Assembly: GCA_963830385.1 (NCBI GenBank)
Contig: CAWHMD010000009.1
Span: 124,001-188,000, forward strand
Direction: 5' to 3'
From: Bog-532 sp963830385
GTDB lineage: Bacteria; Actinomycetota; Actinomycetes; Streptosporangiales; Streptosporangiaceae
DNA length: 64,000 bases
Position 1 is the stretch's first letter, and each line of letters starts with the position of its first letter. This document shows positions 61,101 to 64,000 of the stretch, one piece after another. A program made the translations under genes and the position numbers. Below the pieces are notes generated by a model, which made no database searches, was not told where the DNA came from, and was given only the letters and a program-made list of their open reading frames with translations.

Positions 61101-61354
61101 GCACCCGGATGACCGTGCCCCGGTACGCCTTCTGGTTCACCGAGTCCGGCTGGAACGTCGAAAACTACGGCGTCGACCCCGACGTCGAAGTGTTCATCAC
61201 CCCCGACGACTGGGCGGCCGGCCGCGACCCCCAGCTCGACACCGCGGTCCGCCTCGCCCTCGAAGCCCTGGCCGCCTGCCCGGCTGTTGTCCCCCCGGAC
61301 CTGTCCACCCGCCCGGCCAAGGTCCGCCCGCCGCTGCCGCCCCGCTCCTCCTGA
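58118..61354 (+). CDS. Tricorn-like protease (S41-related, beta-propeller and PDZ)
   Basis: A 1078-residue protein. The first about 650 residues hold beta-propeller repeats (VSYPRMSPDGRQVAWTTSRD and TDPVFTLDGQYLAFLSRRDF). After this come the tricorn helical domain (FMADPAALWRHAYTEARLMR), GELATSHAYV with the probable catalytic His (about 729), a PDZ-like part near 790-860, and the serine core YAGSDGDIVTAAI (Ser about 954) with TWGGVVGIDG. Tricorn proteases degrade peptides released by the proteasome, which many actinomycetes possess. No signal peptide. The end is followed by a long gene-free region. Confidence 0.92.
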   Translation: MTSAGYLRYPHLNDELLTFVADDDVWLAPAAGGQAWRLSAEGATVSYPRMSPDGRQVAWTTSRDEASEVYVAGLDGTGYRRLTWWGDRQTRVTGWTADGEVLAASAAGQHAAFLPWLWAIPVTGAPPRRLEFGPASDIAIGKDATALLTSSQREPAHWKRYRGGTSGRIWVKANGEEAFTRVLTGLDGQLACPMLVGGRLVFLSDHEGTGNLYSCALDGSGLRRHTDHDGFYARNPSTDGGRVVYHVAGDIWVLEDLDAGAHPLELTAASPSTARMPRLISAEDHLGALSCDQTGQASVVEVRGTVHWLTHRDGPARALSVQPGARARRPVVLGASGGAAWVTDATGQDALEFVLSPEAPQPARVADGALGSVASLAAAPDGGAVAAAASDGRLFLVEIPSGEVTELAAADDGPCRGLAWSPDSAWLAWSQPGPQPLRRIRIGRRRDAAVFDVTDGRFADTDPVFTLDGQYLAFLSRRDFDPVYDAHFFDLSFPFGSRPYLVTLAAGTPSPFAPLPQGRPADPRAGRSDDDDTDQGLPLTIDTDGLAARVVRVPVEEGRYSCLAAVKGGLAWLRDPVYGALGEGAADPWDDDPQPSLERYDLDRRRCSTVVDELDWFTVSGDGTRLVVSDDDTLRVLPSEHKHTDGDDDGDDLTVDLSRARFMADPAALWRHAYTEARLMRRDFWVPDMAGVDWDAVLGQYRPLLDRVSGASDFADLLWEVFGELATSHAYVVPAGDGSGSRRGGHAAAIGQLGADLERDADGSWRVARILPGESSDPKALSPLAAPGVSVAAGDELVAVDGQPLDPVAGPGPRLAGSVGQPVELTVRRPGDRARRVVVIPLRDDRRLRYQDWVTGRRQRVRELSEGRLGYLHIPDMMGEGWAHFHRDLHTEMRRDGLIVDARGNRGGHVSQLIVEKLARRVIAWDLPRGLLPETYPGDAPRGPLVALADEYAGSDGDIVTAAIQSLGLGPVVGTRTWGGVVGIDGMPGHLLADGTRMTVPRYAFWFTESGWNVENYGVDPDVEVFITPDDWAAGRDPQLDTAVRLALEALAACPAVVPPDLSTRPAKVRPPLPPRSS

Positions 61355-61913
61355 TCCCCATTTCTAAAACGTCCAACGTCGCGTCGCCCCCCGCAAAATC
61401 CGGGGACCCCAGCCCCCCAGCGCCACCCCGCTGAACAACGCCAAGTTGCCAGTAGACCCTCCGCCCCACACGCCCAGCGCCACCGAGCCGGCCTCCTGCA
61501 CCGGCCCACGCTTCAAGTGCCGAGCGCTGGCCGTTGCCCAGCACCAAGCGTCACATCAGCCCCGTTAACCTCACCACCCCACGAACCAGGCGCCCAGCCA
61601 GCCCAAACGCGCCATCGCCTCGGCCGTCCCGCGGCGGCCGGCCTCTCCAGCCACCGCAGTCCCACGAACCCGCGGCGTCCCAGACCCCAACAGCATCGAA
61701 GGCGCCAACGATGTCGCCATGACAGCATCGAAGGCGCCAACGATGCTGCCGGTCCCCGCCCCGGGCCTCCGGCGCGACCGATACTCCTCAGCCACATGTG
61801 ACATACAGGTCACACCCGTCGCTCCACATCTCCTGTCACCTCCAGCCCTTTCAGCCATATGTGGCACATGAGGTGTCGTCTACCTCAGGGGTGAGGTCTG
61901 GCTCGCACAACCG
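61355..61913. other. Gene-free region with direct and inverted repeats
   Basis: These 559 bases contain no credible gene; the short frames lack coding bias. A 24-base unit is repeated at 61690 and 61722. Further right, CAC/GTG-rich near-palindromes occur (ACATGTGACATACAGGTCAC near 61795, and CATATGTGGCACATG near 61857). It separates the convergent tricorn and monooxygenase genes. Confidence 0.6.
61690..61748. repeat. 24-bp direct repeat forming an interrupted palindrome
   Basis: The 24 bases ACAGCATCGAAGGCGCCAAC + GATG occur at 61690-61713 and again at 61722-61745, a 32-base period. In copy 2 the ends CAGCATCG and CGATGCTG (61723-61748) are exact inverted repeats around a ten-base centre that is itself nearly palindromic. 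Confidence 0.8.
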
Positions 61914-63383
61914 TCACGCGGGTACTGGAAGCCCCTGCAGCAAGGCGGCCTGGACTTCCCGGGCATCGGCCGGATCGGCCCCGCGCCAGGCGACGATGTG
62001 GTCGGGGCGCAGCAGCAGGGTCTGGCCTGCGGGGAGAAAGTCCCAGTCCGGCTGGCCCGGGAGTACCGCCCAGTCCGGGCCGGCCAGGTCGATGGTCGAA
62101 CGCCGGTGCCCGGCATCGAGCCAGCAATGCGGGACCCGGGTCCCGATCCGCCCGGCCGGGCGGAATTCGGTGACCGGTTCCGGGTCAGCCCCCGGATCAC
62201 CGGCCAGCGCGCCGGCCGGGTACTGGAAGCCGCCGGCGGCCAGCACGTAGGGGTGGGCCAGGCCGTCGCCGCCCGCACCCATCGAGCGCAGGTCGCCGGT
62301 GCGGCGGGCGGACTGGTCGGCCGCGAACCAGCCGGCCGGGCGGCGTTCGGCCTGGTAGCTGTCGAGCAGCAGGCCGGCAGCGTCGCCGCGTAGCACCGCG
62401 GCCAGCTTCCAGGCCAGGTTGTGGGCATCGGCGATGCCGGTGTTGGCCCCGCTGGCCGCGAACGGCGGCATCACGTGGGCCGCGTCGCCCGCCAGGAACA
62501 CCCGGTCCGCCCGGTAGCGGTCGGCCACCCGCATCTCCCCGCGCCACGCCAGCACGCTGAGGATCTCCAGGTCGGGGGCGGGCACCCCCAGCGCGGTGCG
62601 CAGCCGCGCGGGCCAGTCCGGGCCGGCCGCGGGCCCGGGGCCCATGTACACCCAGCGGAGCCGGCCGTCCACCGAGGCCAGGCCGCCGGGGGCATCGGGA
62701 TGCTCGATCTGGCACAAGTTGAACTCGCGGCCGCGGACCACCCCGGCCAGGTCGGCCCGGAAGTACACGCTGACCATCGGGCCGCCGGTGAAGCCGCGCC
62801 CGGACCGGGTGATGCCCAGCGCCTCGCGGACCGGGCTGTGCGCCCCGTCCGCCGCCACCAGGTAACGGGCCCGCAGCCGCCCACCGTCCTGCCCAAAGCC
62901 GGTCAGGCCGGCGACGACGCCCGCGCCGTCCTGGGTGAAGCCGGTCAGCTCGGTGCCGAAGCACACCCGCGCCCCGGCCGCCTCGGCCGCCGCCCGCAGC
63001 AGCGGCTCCAGCGCGTCCTGGGCGAGCAGGCACGGCAGCTCGGGGCTGACCTCGGCCGGTCCGGCCGCGACCCCGCCAGTGGCCGGCGGCGACCACGGCG
63101 GCAGCTGTTCGGCCTCGGCCAGGGTCCGGCCGGCGGCCATGTGCTCATGCCCGGCCAGGTCGCGGGCGGCGTCGCGGGCCAGGCCGGCCAGCCCCAGCTC
63201 GCGGAAGATCTCCATCGTCCGCACGTGGAACCGCCGGGCCTTGGGCTGCGGCGACGTGGCCGCCCTTTTCTCCACCACGGTCACGTCGGCGCCGTGGTGC
63301 CGCAGCAGCAGTGCGGTGGTCAGGCCGACCAGGCCGCCGCCTGCCACCAGCACCTCGGTCTCCGCGGTCACTCCTGACCCCAT
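61914..63383 (-). CDS. FAD-dependent aromatic monooxygenase (PheA/TfdB-like)
   Basis: A 489-residue flavoprotein hydroxylase. The FAD motif is EVLVAGGGLVGLTTALLLRH at residues 10-30. The middle motif YLVAADGAHSPVREALGI contains the conserved DG. RVFLAGDAAHVMPPFAASGA is the GD motif. ATG 63383 has TACACT seven bases upstream; ATG 63410 has TACGTT six bases upstream, so the start is not settled between them. It is divergent from a TetR gene across two operator-like palindromes. The family hydroxylates phenolic or polyketide substrates, including some antibiotics. Confidence 0.9.
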   Translation of the reverse strand: MGSGVTAETEVLVAGGGLVGLTTALLLRHHGADVTVVEKRAATSPQPKARRFHVRTMEIFRELGLAGLARDAARDLAGHEHMAAGRTLAEAEQLPPWSPPATGGVAAGPAEVSPELPCLLAQDALEPLLRAAAEAAGARVCFGTELTGFTQDGAGVVAGLTGFGQDGGRLRARYLVAADGAHSPVREALGITRSGRGFTGGPMVSVYFRADLAGVVRGREFNLCQIEHPDAPGGLASVDGRLRWVYMGPGPAAGPDWPARLRTALGVPAPDLEILSVLAWRGEMRVADRYRADRVFLAGDAAHVMPPFAASGANTGIADAHNLAWKLAAVLRGDAAGLLLDSYQAERRPAGWFAADQSARRTGDLRSMGAGGDGLAHPYVLAAGGFQYPAGALAGDPGADPEPVTEFRPAGRIGTRVPHCWLDAGHRRSTIDLAGPDWAVLPGQPDWDFLPAGQTLLLRPDHIVAWRGADPADAREVQAALLQGLPVPA

Positions 63384-63391
63384 CTCAATCA

Positions 63392-63406
63392 GTGTACGTC
63401 GTCCAC
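63392..63406. promoter_or_regulatory. Candidate TetR operator, copy 1
   Basis: GTGTACGTCGTCCAC, one mismatch from the perfect palindrome at 63411. It overlaps the possible -10 area of the monooxygenase. Confidence 0.55.
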
Positions 63407-63410
63407 TCAT

Positions 63411-63425
63411 GTGTACAACGTACAC
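63411..63425. promoter_or_regulatory. Candidate TetR operator, copy 2
   Basis: GTGTAC-AAC-GTACAC, a perfect six-base-arm palindrome with a three-base centre. It covers the -35 area of the TetR gene and lies directly upstream of monooxygenase ATG 63410, fitting dual repression. Confidence 0.7.
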
Positions 63426-63432
63426 CGATTGG

Positions 63433-63438
63433 TACAGT
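63433..63438 (+). promoter_or_regulatory. Probable -10 element of the TetR gene
   Basis: TACAGT, six bases, then ATG 63445. Leaderless spacing. Confidence 0.55.
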
Positions 63439-63444
63439 GCGGCC

Positions 63445-64000
63445 ATGGTCTGGTTCGACGAGCCGGCCCCGCCCCGGGCCACCCCGCAGCTGAGCCGCGA
63501 GCGGGTCGTGGCCGCCGCCATCGAACTGGCCGGCCTGCAGCCCGGCGGCGAGATCACCATGCGGGCTCTCGCGGCCGAGCTGGGCGTGCGCAGCCCGATG
63601 GCCCTCTACCGCTACGTGGGCAGCAAGGACGGGCTGGCCGACCTGATGGCGGATCAGGTGTACGGGGAGATGAGGGTGCCCCGGGGCGACGGCTGGCGGC
63701 CCGCACTGGCCGGGCTGGGCCGCAGCGGCTGGGCGGCCGTCCAGCGGCACCCCTGGTTCGCCCGGCTGGCCTTCAGCCGGCCGCCGCTGGGCCCGCACGC
63801 GCTCAGCGTCTACGACGCCGCCCTGGCCGAGCTGGAGCCGCTCGGCCTGGACGCGGCCACCCGGATGGGCTTCATCTCGGCCGTGCTCGGCCAGGTCCTC
63901 GGGGCCGGGCTGGCCCTGCTGGAGGAGCAGGCCATGCGGTCCCGGACCGGCCTGGCCACCGAGGCCGACCTGGACCGGGCCGCCCAGCCCTATCTGGCGC
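63445..64000 (+). CDS. TetR-family transcriptional regulator (3' end outside window)
   Basis: The frame is open from ATG 63445 to the window edge (185 codons seen). The N-terminal helix-turn-helix reads LSRERVVAAAIELAGLQPGG, then ITMRALAAELGVRSPMALYR with YVGSKDGLADLM. This is a TetR DNA-binding head, and the rest resembles the TetR C-terminal ligand domain (AALAELEPLGLDAATRMGFI). Divergent from the monooxygenase with shared palindromes, so it probably represses that gene until an aromatic ligand binds. Confidence 0.92.
   Translation, partial: MVWFDEPAPPRATPQLSRERVVAAAIELAGLQPGGEITMRALAAELGVRSPMALYRYVGSKDGLADLMADQVYGEMRVPRGDGWRPALAGLGRSGWAAVQRHPWFARLAFSRPPLGPHALSVYDAALAELEPLGLDAATRMGFISAVLGQVLGAGLALLEEQAMRSRTGLATEADLDRAAQPYLA

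Noticed and set aside
61517..61801. Short open frames in the gene-free region after the tricorn gene
   Set aside because: Pro/Arg-rich translations without start signals or domains, on both strands; typical of GC-rich non-coding DNA.

Overview
The window is a contiguous piece of a high-GC actinomycete chromosome. The gene order dnaJ-rsmE ... phoH-ybeY-CNNM-cytidine-deaminase-like-era ... leuA ... recO-uppS ... glyS ... ppdK-dgt ... dnaG-sigma factor is the conserved actinobacterial core order. GTG/TTG starts, DUF1707, DUF4232 and DUF6295 proteins, an F420/PPOX-type flavoprotein, Tat and lipoprotein signals, and many promoters of the form TAnnnT-6 nt-start codon all agree. I infer an order such as Streptosporangiales or a near relative; this is not proven by the sequence.

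Layout. 1-3 kb: end of dnaJ, rsmE, and a SigE-type sigma factor followed by a Ser/Thr-rich membrane protein. 3.4-8 kb: HIT protein, phoH, ybeY, a CBS/CNNM protein, a degenerate cytidine deaminase and era (ribosome maturation and RNA handling). 8-13 kb: a GNAT protein, leuA behind a leucine leader peptide and hairpin, and a sugar isomerase/oxidoreductase pair. 13-25.9 kb: recO-uppS, a secreted DUF1906 protein, glyS, a DUF1932 dehydrogenase, ppdK-dgt, an orphan AbiEi/DUF559-type protein, and a NUDIX/HAD pair. 26-31 kb: dnaG interrupted by a 313-residue intein, a primary-type sigma factor, and tRNA-Asn(GTT).

31-64 kb is more accessory. It holds small cell-envelope and redox genes, and a MarR-DHA2 exporter pair with a 31-bp palindromic operator. 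These are followed by oxidoreductases, an unusual DnaN-like clamp, two DUF1707 proteins and an MMPL transporter. A second AbiEi/DUF559 paralogue lies beside an MFS/XRE divergent pair. Then come a PCuAC-like lipoprotein, a DUF885 peptidase, a DUF4232 lipoprotein, a gamma-glutamyltransferase-like enzyme and a VapBC pair. The window closes with an ABC exporter plus two-component system, a tricorn-like protease, and a flavin monooxygenase divergent from a TetR gene cut by the window edge.

The most notable items are the DnaG intein (at the zinc-ribbon cysteines, with an atypical penultimate Gly), the two AbiEi/DUF559 paralogues sharing an upstream 14-bp motif, the DnaN paralogue with insertions and no canonical C-terminus, and the leuA leader with two mutually exclusive pairings. 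All function calls come from reading the sequence; no database search was possible.
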